DNA from: Alphaproteobacteria bacterium UBA6544
Lineage (GTDB): Bacteria > Pseudomonadota > Alphaproteobacteria > UBA8366
Direction of reading: 5' to 3'
Assembly: GCA_002434595.1 (NCBI GenBank)
Contig: DJKK01000257.1
Coordinates: 2,063 to 16,435, forward strand
DNA: 14,373 nucleotides
Shown here: positions 6,680-13,922 of the stretch, one piece after another
Numbering within the stretch: position 1 is the stretch's first letter
How the letters are laid out: each line of letters starts with the position of its first letter
Position numbers and translations under genes: made by a program
The notes under the pieces: generated by a model
Told to the model about the DNA's origin: nothing
Seen by the model: only the letters and a program-made list of their open reading frames with translations
Database searches by the model: none

Positions 6680-7558
6680 TTACCAGTCCTGCGTGTCGTA
6701 GGTAAAGCGGAAGCCCTCGTCCTGCGGCGCAAATCCACCGCAAGACGGCAGCGGAAAATGCATCATGCAAACGAGTGTGTCGGTTTCTGCATAGGTATCC
6801 ATAAACTTACGGCGGGTATCTACCGCCATCGGCGGGTCAAAGTCGGGCCGCGCGCGCCATTCCGGATGCACGCATTGCACCGGGCAATGCATCAAATCTC
6901 CGCCTACTACAGCTCCGACCCCGTTTGACTGGAATCGGACCGCGAAGTGATCCGGCGTGTGTCCTGGCGTCGGTTCGAGCCAGACTTCGTCGTCAAGTGA
7001 ATAGTCGCTCGAGATCAGTTCGGCCTGTCCGGATTCGACAACGGGAAGCACACTGTCGATCAGCGACAGCGATGCGGCGGGATCTTCTTGCGCTTTGAAA
7101 ATTTCTAATTCCTCTTTTGATATAAGATACTTGGCATTCTTAAACGTCGGGACCCATCGACCATCGACGAGCTTTGTGTTCCAGCCGACATGATCATGAT
7201 GCAAGTGGGTACACATGACGTAGTCGATGTCTTCCGGCTGGAGGCCCACCGCCGCCAGGCTTTGCATATAGGTATCATCCGTCTTCAGATGCCAGCCTTC
7301 GCGGTGCGGCCGGTTCTTGTCATTGCCAACGCAGGTATCGATCAAAATCGTATGATGCGACGTTCGAACAACGTAGCTCTGGACCGGTAAGACGATTTCC
7401 GTGCCTTCCGGATTGAGCGCCTTCTCCGCAATCAGCCAAGGCTTGTAAGGTTCCCACTCCGCTGCCGGCGTATTCGGAAAAAAATCGCCCGTCGGCACCC
7501 GCAGAAATAACTCGTGCACACGCGAAATTTGCAAATCCCCAACCATGCGGTTCTTCAT
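6680..7558 (-). CDS. MBL-fold metallo-hydrolase (methyl parathion hydrolase / lactonase-like)
   Basis: 292 residues. The dinuclear zinc signature THLHHDHVGW (117-126) gives His118, His120, Asp122 and His123; further ligands appear to be His200 (PTPGHTPDH), Asp221 (VGGDLMH) and His267 (MMHFPLP). The lead-in LPVQSYVVRTSHHTILIDTCVGNDKNRP resembles the methyl parathion hydrolase branch, which also includes lactonases; no signal peptide is present at the N-terminus, unlike the classical parathion hydrolases. It should hydrolyse an ester, lactone or thioester in the cytoplasm. ATG 7558 has GGGGAG eight bases upstream. A perfect 12-bp palindrome lies 27 bases upstream of the start. Transcribed alone and convergent with the flavoenzyme. 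Confidence 0.92.
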   Translation of the reverse strand: MKNRMVGDLQISRVHELFLRVPTGDFFPNTPAAEWEPYKPWLIAEKALNPEGTEIVLPVQSYVVRTSHHTILIDTCVGNDKNRPHREGWHLKTDDTYMQSLAAVGLQPEDIDYVMCTHLHHDHVGWNTKLVDGRWVPTFKNAKYLISKEELEIFKAQEDPAASLSLIDSVLPVVESGQAELISSDYSLDDEVWLEPTPGHTPDHFAVRFQSNGVGAVVGGDLMHCPVQCVHPEWRARPDFDPPMAVDTRRKFMDTYAETDTLVCMMHFPLPSCGGFAPQDEGFRFTYDTQDW

Positions 7559-7584
7559 CGCTCACACTCCCCACTTCAGCGCCT

Positions 7585-7596
7585 ATCCTATAGGAT
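7585..7596. promoter_or_regulatory. Perfect palindrome ATCCTATAGGAT, candidate operator
   Basis: A perfect 12-base palindrome 26 bases upstream of the MBL hydrolase ATG (minus strand). Its size and AT-rich centre resemble operators of FadR/VanR-type GntR regulators, which commonly govern catabolic genes. No other copy was noticed in the window, and no regulator gene is present. Confidence 0.45.
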
Positions 7597-7627
7597 GGAC
7601 ACAAGCAATCGCATGAAAAAAGCATAG

Positions 7628-8297
7628 CCGCCTTATGCCATCCAGCCATCCCAAAAGGTCATCTTCGTTCCAGATGCCGATGCCCTGACATTTGAAGAAG
7701 ACCGCACCGAGGCCAAACGGCGGGACATCGTCGTCCGCGAATTGACATTACCCCCCCTTCTCCGGTCATCCGATCGACGACAGAAAGGTCCATTTTGACG
7801 CCATTGCCGTGCATATCGCTGCCGCGGCCCAAGGAATGCGGGCGCAACAACGACAGGGACGCCTCGCCGCGATCGGCCGCAACAACGGGGCGGCCAGCTC
7901 GCCTCTGGGCTCTGGCAACAACAATGGCGCTCAATGCCATCATCCTCGTCGGCGCCATTCCGGAAATCAGCCTTTACCCGAAGAAGAGCAACAGTCCCTC
8001 CGCCGTCAAATTCCGCAACTCCCTGAGCAGCGACGTGGAATACACCCGAATTGATGAGATGAAGCCGCTGGACATCATTAATTCATCTAAAAATGGGGAA
8101 AACCCAATGTCTGCTGCAGTTTGGTCTCAATGACCCCTATATAGACGAGACCACGATTGCCGTCGCTTACATGCTCGCTTTCGACTATCGTGTCGAATGG
8201 CTCGACGACGATCACGCAATGGTGTCGCCGCACTCACTCGAACAGCGCCGGGCGTTTATCGAAGCGGCCTTTACACCGAAATTAACCGCAAAATAAA
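7628..8297 (+). pseudogene. Unrecognised degraded coding-like stretch, no intact gene
   Basis: This is the longest gene-poor stretch here. Protein-like translation hops between plus-strand frames. Frame 2 from 7628 reads VIFVPDADALTFEEDR and REDIVV-like sequence up to a seven-C run (7751-7757). Frame 3 follows with PFSGHPIDDRKVHFDAIAVH to roughly 7860. Frame 1 then carries MALNAIILVGAIPEISLYP from 7924 to about 8100, and frame 2 resumes near 8130 with IAVAYMLAFDYRVEWLDDD to the TAA at 8294-8296. I do not recognise the family. Three frame changes suggest a decayed gene or genes; chance open frames are possible. No promoter or ribosome binding site supports any single frame. Confidence 0.3.
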
Positions 8298-8299
8298 TG

Positions 8300-8896
8300 T
8301 CAAATGGCGAAAAAGACCGTTTCGTCATCGCCGCCGACTTGAACGTCGAAACGATAGACGATGCCTTTTTTCGTTTTCTTGCGCCGTGCGATCAACGTAT
8401 CGCGGCGGGCGGCATTGACGGAAGAGAGCACGGGATCAATCTCGTTAGCTTCTTCCTCATCCGAAAAATAGAGGCGCGTGAAGAGATGAATGTCTGTGGC
8501 CGCTGCAAACAAAGTCAGATTTATATGCGGCGCTTGCGGCGCATTACCCGTGCTCGGAACACTGCCAGGCTTAATTGTTTCGAATTCGAACTTACCTTTG
8601 CTACCGGAGGACACTCGGCCGAACCCACTGAATTTTTTATCTAATTGGGCCTCATCTCGGTCATCCACAGGAGAATTATAGCGCCCGGCGGCATTTGCCT
8701 GCCAAATTTCTAGCATTGCGGCACGAAGCGGCTTGCCATCGGCATCCAAAATGAGCCCTTCGACATGAATGCGTTCGCCCTTCGTCTTCTTTCCGGCCAG
8801 CTTGTTGTCCGTAATTCCCGACTTGCCGTGGCCTTCGGGCGTCAAAATGTGATGGAAAAACGGCCCGATGGTATTTGATGCTGTTTGTTTCGGCAT
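8300..8896 (-). CDS. pcaG: Protocatechuate 3,4-dioxygenase alpha subunit
   Basis: 198 residues, matching the alpha subunit length of about 200. Family landmarks are ASNTIGPFF (the N-terminal T-x-GP that reaches into the active site of the paired beta chain), LEIWQANAAGRY, APHINLTLFA, IHLFTRLYFSDE with the conserved Arg, and the terminal YRFDVQVGGDDETVFF. The alpha chain lacks the full iron ligand set and works only with PcaH as an alpha-beta protomer that opens the ring of protocatechuate to 3-carboxy-cis,cis-muconate. Its ATG sits two bases after the pcaH TAA. The residue between the conserved Thr and Gly-Pro is Ile rather than the Ala of the Pseudomonas enzyme, which may alter the pocket. 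TGA stop. Confidence 0.93.
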   Translation of the reverse strand: MPKQTASNTIGPFFHHILTPEGHGKSGITDNKLAGKKTKGERIHVEGLILDADGKPLRAAMLEIWQANAAGRYNSPVDDRDEAQLDKKFSGFGRVSSGSKGKFEFETIKPGSVPSTGNAPQAPHINLTLFAAATDIHLFTRLYFSDEEEANEIDPVLSSVNAARRDTLIARRKKTKKGIVYRFDVQVGGDDETVFFAI

Positions 8897-8898
8897 CG

Positions 8899-9579
8899 TT
8901 ACTTCTCCATCGGCGTGGCGTCGCGGCCACGGAGCACGATATCGAAGCTATACCCCGCAGCATACCCCATAATCGACTGCTCCGGCGCGTATTTCACGAT
9001 TAGTCGCTCCCGTGCAGCCTTGTTGGTGACCGCCTGGAAGACAAAATCATCATCCTGAAGAGGATCGCCTGGAAAATAACATTGTGTAATCAGACGCTGT
9101 GCGAAGCTGCCGCCGGTAATTGAATAGTGTATATGCGCCGGGCGCCAGCGATTGCCGAGACGTGTAATCGGGTAGGCACCAGGGCGAATGGTCGTAAACC
9201 GGTACTGGCCATCTGCGCCGGTTACGCAACGACCTGTCCCGTGGAAGTTCGGATCTGCCGGAGCATCGTGCTGATCGCCCTTATGCGCGTAAAGCCCGGC
9301 TGCATTTGTTTGCCATATCTCGATTAATGCGCCGGGGACCGGACGATCTTCTTCATCGGTCACGCTACCGGTGAGAATCATGCGTTCGCCAATGGCTTCC
9401 TTGCCTTTCTTCGCCGCATTTTTCGTCAAATCGGCGTCGATCTTCTTTACCGCATTGAGTCCGAAGACGGGTCCGGCCAGTTCGGACAGAGATTGCTTGA
9501 TAGGCACGAGACGCTTGGTCGCCGACGACTTTGGCTGGACGGTTCGGTCGAGCTTCTTTAAGGGCGCGAGTGTCGGCAT
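8899..9579 (-). CDS. pcaH: Protocatechuate 3,4-dioxygenase beta subunit
   Basis: 226 residues from ATG 9579, chosen because GAGAGGGA lies just upstream; a longer frame to 9627 has no such site. All four non-heme Fe(III) ligands of intradiol dioxygenases are present: Tyr97 (AGLY), Tyr136 (GAYP), His149 and His151 (RPAHIH), spaced exactly as Tyr408, Tyr447, His460 and His462 of the Pseudomonas putida enzyme. The active-site Arg146 (Arg457) is also kept. The substrate-pocket Trp449 is Ile138 here, and Ile491 is Val180, so specificity may differ from true protocatechuate dioxygenase. TAA stop, then pcaG two bases on. The amidase gene lies 53 bases upstream on the same strand, forming an apparent amidase-pcaH-pcaG operon. 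No pcaB, pcaC or pcaD is in the window. Confidence 0.93.
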   Translation of the reverse strand: MPTLAPLKKLDRTVQPKSSATKRLVPIKQSLSELAGPVFGLNAVKKIDADLTKNAAKKGKEAIGERMILTGSVTDEEDRPVPGALIEIWQTNAAGLYAHKGDQHDAPADPNFHGTGRCVTGADGQYRFTTIRPGAYPITRLGNRWRPAHIHYSITGGSFAQRLITQCYFPGDPLQDDDFVFQAVTNKAARERLIVKYAPEQSIMGYAAGYSFDIVLRGRDATPMEK

Positions 9580-9632
9580 GGTGATGTCCCTCTCAAAAAT
9601 TCTTTTTCTAACGTTAGCCCAATGCATTCCTC

Positions 9633-10916
9633 TTAGCCAAGTGCACGAAACACAGCATCCGCGGCATCCAAAAATGGTTCGTCGCCACCTAAGTGCCCAA
9701 TCAGTTGTAATCCGATCGGTAGCCCGGCCGACCCCGTGAACAGCGGTAGGCTGATACCCGGCACATGCATGGCCGTCCAGACCCGGTTGAAATGGGCCTG
9801 ACCGATTGTCGTGAGATCCTCTGGCGCCTCGCCATTGGCGCTCGGTGTGATCAGCAGGTCAATGCCGTCGAGAGATTCGAAAAACCGATCCCTATAATCC
9901 TTGATTGTCGCAAGACCCCGCCGATAGGTGTCATAAGACAGGCGCCATCCCAATTCGAGACGGCCGTCCTTTACCCGCTGGCTCAGCAAGTCGCGATGAT
10001 TGTGCCACTCATACGCCAATGCGCGCGCGAATTCGAAGGCACTCACAACATCGAAGGCCTCTTCTAGATCGTCGAATCCTTGAGGCAGCTCGAAATCAGT
10101 AACATTGGCCCCCGCTTCCGAAAGCCGAGAGGCCGCGCCCTCCACGTTAGATTGCGTCGCCTCGTCCGCTTCCGCCCAATGCGGGGTCCGACAAAGGCCA
10201 ATTTTGAGATCGAATACGGACACAGGGACGATCGGGCGATAGGGCAGTCCCATGGTCACGGCGCGCATCAGTGCCTGGTCTTCCATGGTCCGGCTGAGCA
10301 TGCCGAGCGTATCGACACTACGTGTGTTGTCATGCACACCGAGCGGGTTGTAATCGCCGTAACTCGGCTTGTAACCGATGCACCCGTTGAAGGCGGCTGG
10401 CCTGACGATGGAGCCACCAGTCTGAGTGCCATATGCAACTGGCACCATGAAATCCGCGACGGCAGCGCCAGAGCCGCTGGACGAACCTGCCGGCGAATGT
10501 GCCGGATTATGCGGGTTTTTGGTCTTTCCCGGCGTCATATGCGCAAATTCGGACGTCACCGTCTTGCCCAGGATCAGTCCACCCTCGGCACGGCACATGG
10601 CGACACAGGGCGCATCATAGTCCGGCCGATTCGCGGTATGAATCGGGCTCCCGTGCCCTGTCGGCATGTCTTTGGTATCGATGATGTCCTTAACGCCAAT
10701 CGGCACTCCGCGCACCAATCTGCCGGAGGTATGTGCATCGATCGCACGGGCGTCGGCAAGAGCCGTCTCCGGGTCAAGGTACATCCAAGCATCGACCTCA
10801 GCCTCACGCGCCTCAATGCGCTCAAGGCAAGCCGCCGTCACCTTTTCGCAAGTTGTGTCGCACGTTTCGATCATGCGCGCGATTTCCGTCGCCGACAGCT
10901 TCCAAAGTTCCGTCAT
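9633..10916 (-). CDS. Amidase (amidase signature family)
   Basis: 427 residues with the complete Ser-cisSer-Lys machinery: Lys76 in PIGVKDIID, cis-Ser145 in SPAGSSSGSGAAVAD, and nucleophile Ser169 in GTQTGGSIVRPAAFNG; the three are spaced exactly as in malonamidase E2 (62, 131, 155). The C-terminal LPIGLQLIG is also typical. It hydrolyses a carboxamide to acid and ammonia (or amine) in the cytoplasm; it is a stand-alone amidase rather than GatA because no gatB or gatC neighbours are present. It heads the amidase-pcaH-pcaG operon, which suggests an aromatic amide whose acid is later ring-cleaved, though this is inference. ATG 10916 is preceded by GGAG at a long spacing of ten bases. Divergent from the second TauD-family gene. 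TAA stop. Confidence 0.93.
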   Translation of the reverse strand: MTELWKLSATEIARMIETCDTTCEKVTAACLERIEAREAEVDAWMYLDPETALADARAIDAHTSGRLVRGVPIGVKDIIDTKDMPTGHGSPIHTANRPDYDAPCVAMCRAEGGLILGKTVTSEFAHMTPGKTKNPHNPAHSPAGSSSGSGAAVADFMVPVAYGTQTGGSIVRPAAFNGCIGYKPSYGDYNPLGVHDNTRSVDTLGMLSRTMEDQALMRAVTMGLPYRPIVPVSVFDLKIGLCRTPHWAEADEATQSNVEGAASRLSEAGANVTDFELPQGFDDLEEAFDVVSAFEFARALAYEWHNHRDLLSQRVKDGRLELGWRLSYDTYRRGLATIKDYRDRFFESLDGIDLLITPSANGEAPEDLTTIGQAHFNRVWTAMHVPGISLPLFTGSAGLPIGLQLIGHLGGDEPFLDAADAVFRALG

Positions 10917-10938
10917 CAGGCTATACTCCGCATTGCCC

Positions 10939-10953
10939 CGGCGAGCCTCGCCG
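10939..10953. promoter_or_regulatory. Perfect inverted repeat CGGCGAG-C-CTCGCCG between divergent genes
   Basis: Two 7-base arms with a single central base, in the 103-base region between the amidase and second TauD-family starts. It could be an operator acting on both genes. With a one-base loop it is unlikely to act as an RNA hairpin in this form. Confidence 0.35.
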
Positions 10954-11019
10954 TCTACATTTTCTCTCGACAGTCAAATGTGGGGAACGCGCCCAGGGGC
11001 AAGCGGCGTGGAGATGGAT

Positions 11020-11865
11020 ATGACCGAGATGATCCAACCGACAGGCGGCGGCGTAGGCGCCTTCGTGAATGGCATCGACCTTGCGGACAGCCCGTCCGAT
11101 AACATGGTCGGCGAATTGCGGAATGCGCTCGGCGAACACGGCGTGCTATTTTTCCGAAACCAGAACATATCGCCCGAAGCCCACATGGCGTTTGCCGAGA
11201 AGTTCGCACCGATCAACATCAATCGCTTCATCGCCCACGTGGACGGGTACCCCAAGATCACTCAGGTCCTGAAAGAACCAGACCAAAAAAAGAATATCGG
11301 CGGCGGCTGGCACACGGACCACACCTACGATACGGAGCCGGCAATGGGCTCGATCTTGCTGGCGCGCGAGACGCCAAAACATGGCGGTGACACCATGTAC
11401 GCCAGCACCTGCCGCGCATATGAAACCCTGTCAGACAGTTTCAGCAAGACGCTGGATGGTCTGAAGGCGACTCATTCGAGCCGCCATGTTTTCGGTCCCC
11501 AGGCACGCTACGTCCAGAAGAACGAGGATACTGCCGGCCGGCTTGGTAACAACGAAGCCGCCACCCAGGATTCCGTTCACCCGCTCGTCATCACCCATCC
11601 CATCAGCGGCAAGAAGTCGATCTATGTGAATCCGGGTTTCACGACGGGGATCGAAGGTTGGAACGACGCTGAAGCAGAGCCGTTCCTGAAAATTCTATAC
11701 GACCACATCGCAAAGCCCGAGCACACCTACCGTTTCCAATGGGCCCCCGGGTCAATCGCTTTCTGGGACAATCGCGCAACCTGGCACTATGCCGTCAACG
11801 ATTACCACGGCGAGCGGCGCCTGATGCATCGCATCACCATTGAAGGCGAAGCGCTGGCGGCGTAG
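11020..11865 (+). CDS. TauD/TfdA-family Fe(II)/2-oxoglutarate dioxygenase (2)
   Basis: 281 residues from ATG 11020. The metal triad is seen in GGWHTDHTYD (His98, Asp100) and TWHYAVNDY (His256), with the 2-oxoglutarate arginine in ERRLMHRITIEG (Arg266/267). HGVLFFRNQ and VHPLVITHPISGKKSIYVN are further family segments. It is clearly paralogous to the dioxygenase at 4.5-5.4 kb, sharing the HxD surroundings, the LLARE-P-GGDTM segment and the C-terminal block, but with different loops, so probably a different substrate. Start 11020 is preferred because GGAG lies six bases upstream; ATGs at 11014 and 10978 are in frame but lack a good ribosome binding site, and the longer frame runs back across the amidase gene. 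Divergent from the amidase operon, no partner gene downstream. TAG stop. Confidence 0.92.
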   Translation: MTEMIQPTGGGVGAFVNGIDLADSPSDNMVGELRNALGEHGVLFFRNQNISPEAHMAFAEKFAPININRFIAHVDGYPKITQVLKEPDQKKNIGGGWHTDHTYDTEPAMGSILLARETPKHGGDTMYASTCRAYETLSDSFSKTLDGLKATHSSRHVFGPQARYVQKNEDTAGRLGNNEAATQDSVHPLVITHPISGKKSIYVNPGFTTGIEGWNDAEAEPFLKILYDHIAKPEHTYRFQWAPGSIAFWDNRATWHYAVNDYHGERRLMHRITIEGEALAA

Positions 11866-11880
11866 CATCACCTGCTATCT

Positions 11881-11961
11881 TCAGGGGCAAGAGGTCTCCT
11901 CCCCAATCCCGGACGCCCCGCCCGTCACCAAAGCCACCTTGCCCGCAATCCTGCCGGTCAC
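11881..11961 (-). pseudogene. Relic of a short-chain dehydrogenase N-terminus
   Basis: From a possible GTG start at 11961 the minus strand reads TGRIAGKVALVTGGASGIG, the cofactor-binding TGxxxGIG start of an SDR oxidoreductase, then stops at TGA after 26 residues. The remaining 220 or so residues of such an enzyme are absent: the second TauD gene begins its 3' end 15 bases away. It is a truncated remnant, probably left by a deletion. Confidence 0.6.
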
Positions 11962-12044
11962 GGTACCGCACCCTATTTTCTTTAGATTCCCCGACGCGAA
12001 GCGATCCGGAATCCAGTTAGCCCCGATCACCCTTCTCTCCTGAG

Positions 12045-12074
12045 TCCCGGGTTCGTCATTCGGACGCCCCGGGA
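12045..12074. repeat. Inverted repeat TCCCGGG/CCCGGGA, REP- or terminator-like
   Basis: Arms at 12045-12051 and 12068-12074 enclose 16 bases, 12 bases past the cupin stop on the minus strand. There is no T-run after it, so a REP-like element is as likely as a terminator. Confidence 0.4.
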
Positions 12075-12086
12075 TGATACATAATT

Positions 12087-12602
12087 TCAATTCCCGAAGA
12101 ACACGCCGTCCTTGAAGACGACTGGAACCGTTTTATTGGCCTCCGAGTCACCTCCCATCGGATTGCCGCTACGGTCGATACGATCCTGCTTCGCCTGCTT
12201 CTGGAAGTTTGGCGAACCGATGCGCAGCATGACGAGGCATTCGTCCTCGCTCGTCGCGTAGAACCGGTAGAGCATGCCCTTCGGCATCATGATGCCCTGA
12301 TTGGCTGAAAGATCGACTTCCTCATCGTCAGGACCGAAGAATCGCGCACTGCCCTGCAGAATGACAAAGACATGATCTTCGTCGACATGGGCATGGAGCC
12401 CATTCTCGCCGCCCGATGCATAGACCTTGAGGCGGACCGAGAGGTCTTCGGTTGCCGCCAGCACGGTATCGGTGCGGCCTTGATCCAACATTTGCGCCTT
12501 CAGGCTAAACAGTGTCGGCGCATCTTCCTTCGTCGCCGCGATCTGGTCCTTGAAGATGTCCTTCGCCGTCATCGACGGTTTCGGAAATGCGATATCGTTC
12601 AT
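12087..12602 (-). CDS. Small cupin-domain protein
   Basis: 171 residues from ATG 12602, chosen because AAGGAG lies seven bases upstream. The central domain carries the first cupin motif (ENGLHAHVDEDHVFVILQG), with the HxH metal ligands and an acidic residue, then G-x5-P-x-G as GIMMPKGMLYRF. The His usually found shortly after this second motif is Arg or absent, so metal binding may use fewer ligands or be lost. The leading SLKAQMLDQGRTDTVLAA is a partial strand region before the barrel. The function is unknown; such stand-alone cupins occur beside amidohydrolase and dehydrogenase genes in alphaproteobacteria. Here an amidohydrolase relic lies upstream, suggesting the partner was lost. A palindromic REP-like element sits between the two. 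TGA stop. Confidence 0.85.
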   Translation of the reverse strand: MNDIAFPKPSMTAKDIFKDQIAATKEDAPTLFSLKAQMLDQGRTDTVLAATEDLSVRLKVYASGGENGLHAHVDEDHVFVILQGSARFFGPDDEEVDLSANQGIMMPKGMLYRFYATSEDECLVMLRIGSPNFQKQAKQDRIDRSGNPMGGDSEANKTVPVVFKDGVFFGN

Positions 12603-12628
12603 GGTTCTCTCCTTGCTTGCTCCATAGT

Positions 12629-12726
12629 CGTCATCCCCGCGAAGGCGAGGACCGGGGAAATTCAAAACTATACTGCTGAATTCCCGCCTTAGCCTGTCCT
12701 CGCGGACGCGGGGGCGGGAATGACAG
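12629..12726. repeat. REP/BIME-like palindromic element
   Basis: Two outward-facing imperfect arms: CGTCATCCCCGCGAAGGCGA near 12631 and, inverted, GGGGCGGGAATGACA near 12709-12725, with inner GGGGAAATTC/GAATTCCCGCC and GAGGAC/GTCCTC complementarity. The CGTCATxCCCGCGAAxGCG core is a common intergenic repeat of alphaproteobacteria. It lies between the cupin gene and the amidohydrolase relic. Confidence 0.65.
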
Positions 12727-12735
12727 TGACGTCTA

Positions 12736-12981
12736 TCACCGCGCCAGCGGGCCGCGAATCAAACGGCCCGGCAGCGCGCCAGTATGCTCGTTTTCCTTCA
12801 TAACGACTGCGCCCGCAACGATGGTCGCTAACATGCCGTCGGCATACTGCTTCACGCGTTTCGAGCCAGACGGCAGATCGTTCACGACTTCCGGCATGCT
12901 GGTCTCGACCGTGCCCGGATTGAAGATCGCAACCCATGTCCCGCTTCCACCGAAAAAGCCCGCCCAAGTACCTGCGGGCAC
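12736..12981 (-). pseudogene. Amidohydrolase (D-aminoacylase-like) C-terminal relic
   Basis: About 81 residues that match only the extreme C-terminus of amidohydrolase-family N-acyl-D-amino-acid deacylase-like proteins: GTWVAIFNPGTV, NDLPSGSKRVKQYADG, ATIVAGAVVMKENEHTGALPGRLIRG. The metal-binding TIM-barrel domain (some 400 residues) is gone; upstream the frame runs straight into the 3' end of the mmsB-like gene. A GTG at 12981 could start it, but no ribosome binding site or catalytic residue is present, so it is a truncated remnant of a deleted gene rather than a functional small protein. Confidence 0.7.
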
Positions 12982-13007
12982 GCAATTTTTCCTATCAATG
13001 ATATAGC

Positions 13008-13898
13008 CTATTCGACCTCCGGGTCTATCAGCTTGCAGATGCTGCTCATATCGAGGTCGCCGTGACCGTTATTAACGTGCTGCTGGAAGGCCGCTGTCGC
13101 TGCCGCTCCGATCGGCGTCGGCGACGCCGCCATTTGCGAGGCCGCTTGCGAGAGTCGCAGGTCCTTCAGCATCAGCTTCGCCATGAATCCCGGCTTGAAT
13201 TCGTTGCTTGCAGCGGAGCCCGATACTGCCCCCGGCATCGGACAGCCGTGCTGCACGACCCAGGAACTGCCGCTCGAGGTGGAGATCACGTCCTGCAGGA
13301 CCGCCCTGTCCACACCGAGCTTCTCGCCGAGCGTGAACGCTTCCGCGGTCACCAACATGATGGAGCCCGCGATCATGTTGTTACAGATCTTGACGACCTG
13401 TCCCTGCCCCGGCCCGCCGCAATAGACGATGTTCTTTCCCATCCCCTCAAGGATTGTCCGCGCCTTGTCGAACACCGCTTTTTCGCCACCACACATGAAA
13501 GTCAGCGTTGCCGCGTCCGCACCCGTAGTGCCGCCGGAGACCGGCGCGTCGATCATCTGGAAGCCCGCCTCGGTCGCCGCCTCGTGCACCGCGACCGCGC
13601 TCTCAACATCGATAGTCGAACTATCGATGAAGATCGTGCCCGGGTCCGCCGCGCCGATGACGCCGTCGCCGAGGAACACCTCACGCACGTTCGCGCCGAC
13701 CGGCAGCATGGTAACCACGTAATCGACATCCTTCGCCGCATCCTGCACCGTGGCGGCGCGCTCCGCCCCCGACTGGACGAGGAAGTTCACCGCCTCTTCC
13801 GACAGGTCAAAGACCTTAAGGCTGTGTCCTGCCGTGATCAGGTTGCGTGCCATTGGGCCGCCCATATTGCCGACACCGATAAATCCCACTTTCGCCAT
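13008..13898 (-). CDS. mmsB: 3-hydroxyisobutyrate dehydrogenase family protein
   Basis: 296 residues, the standard length. The Rossmann motif GFIGVGNMGGPMARNL (5-20) opens it, followed by the substrate-binding DAPVSGGTTGA (117-127), the catalytic lysine Lys170 in GQVVKICNN, and the C-terminal helix motif NEFKPGFMAKLMLKDL. This group oxidises 3-hydroxyisobutyrate to methylmalonate semialdehyde in valine catabolism, or reduces tartronate semialdehyde (GarR/GlxR); the SSGSSW and FKPGF segments favour the hydroxyisobutyrate type, but neighbours mmsA or an acyl-CoA dehydrogenase are not seen, so the symbol is tentative. A GAAGG site lies eight bases before ATG 13898. Stop TAG; just after it comes the amidohydrolase relic. 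Confidence 0.9.
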   Translation of the reverse strand: MAKVGFIGVGNMGGPMARNLITAGHSLKVFDLSEEAVNFLVQSGAERAATVQDAAKDVDYVVTMLPVGANVREVFLGDGVIGAADPGTIFIDSSTIDVESAVAVHEAATEAGFQMIDAPVSGGTTGADAATLTFMCGGEKAVFDKARTILEGMGKNIVYCGGPGQGQVVKICNNMIAGSIMLVTAEAFTLGEKLGVDRAVLQDVISTSSGSSWVVQHGCPMPGAVSGSAASNEFKPGFMAKLMLKDLRLSQAASQMAASPTPIGAAATAAFQQHVNNGHGDLDMSSICKLIDPEVE

Positions 13899-13922
13899 TT
13901 CTCTACCTTCCCCCGGCGGCGC

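Noticed and set aside
7659..7958. 99-residue minus-strand frame as a gene
   Set aside because: Composition is shadow-like, with no recognisable motif and no ribosome binding site.
10666..11013. Long N-terminal extension of the second TauD-family protein
   Set aside because: It is antisense to the amidase and has no family similarity; GGAG precedes 11020.
10080..11102. 340-residue plus-strand open frame
   Set aside because: Antisense shadow of the amidase, arginine- and histidine-rich as expected from the opposite strand of a GC-rich gene.
11884..11904. Hairpin GAGG-TCT-CCTC after the second TauD gene as an intrinsic terminator
   Set aside because: Short stem, no T-run, and it overlaps the SDR relic; support too weak to list.
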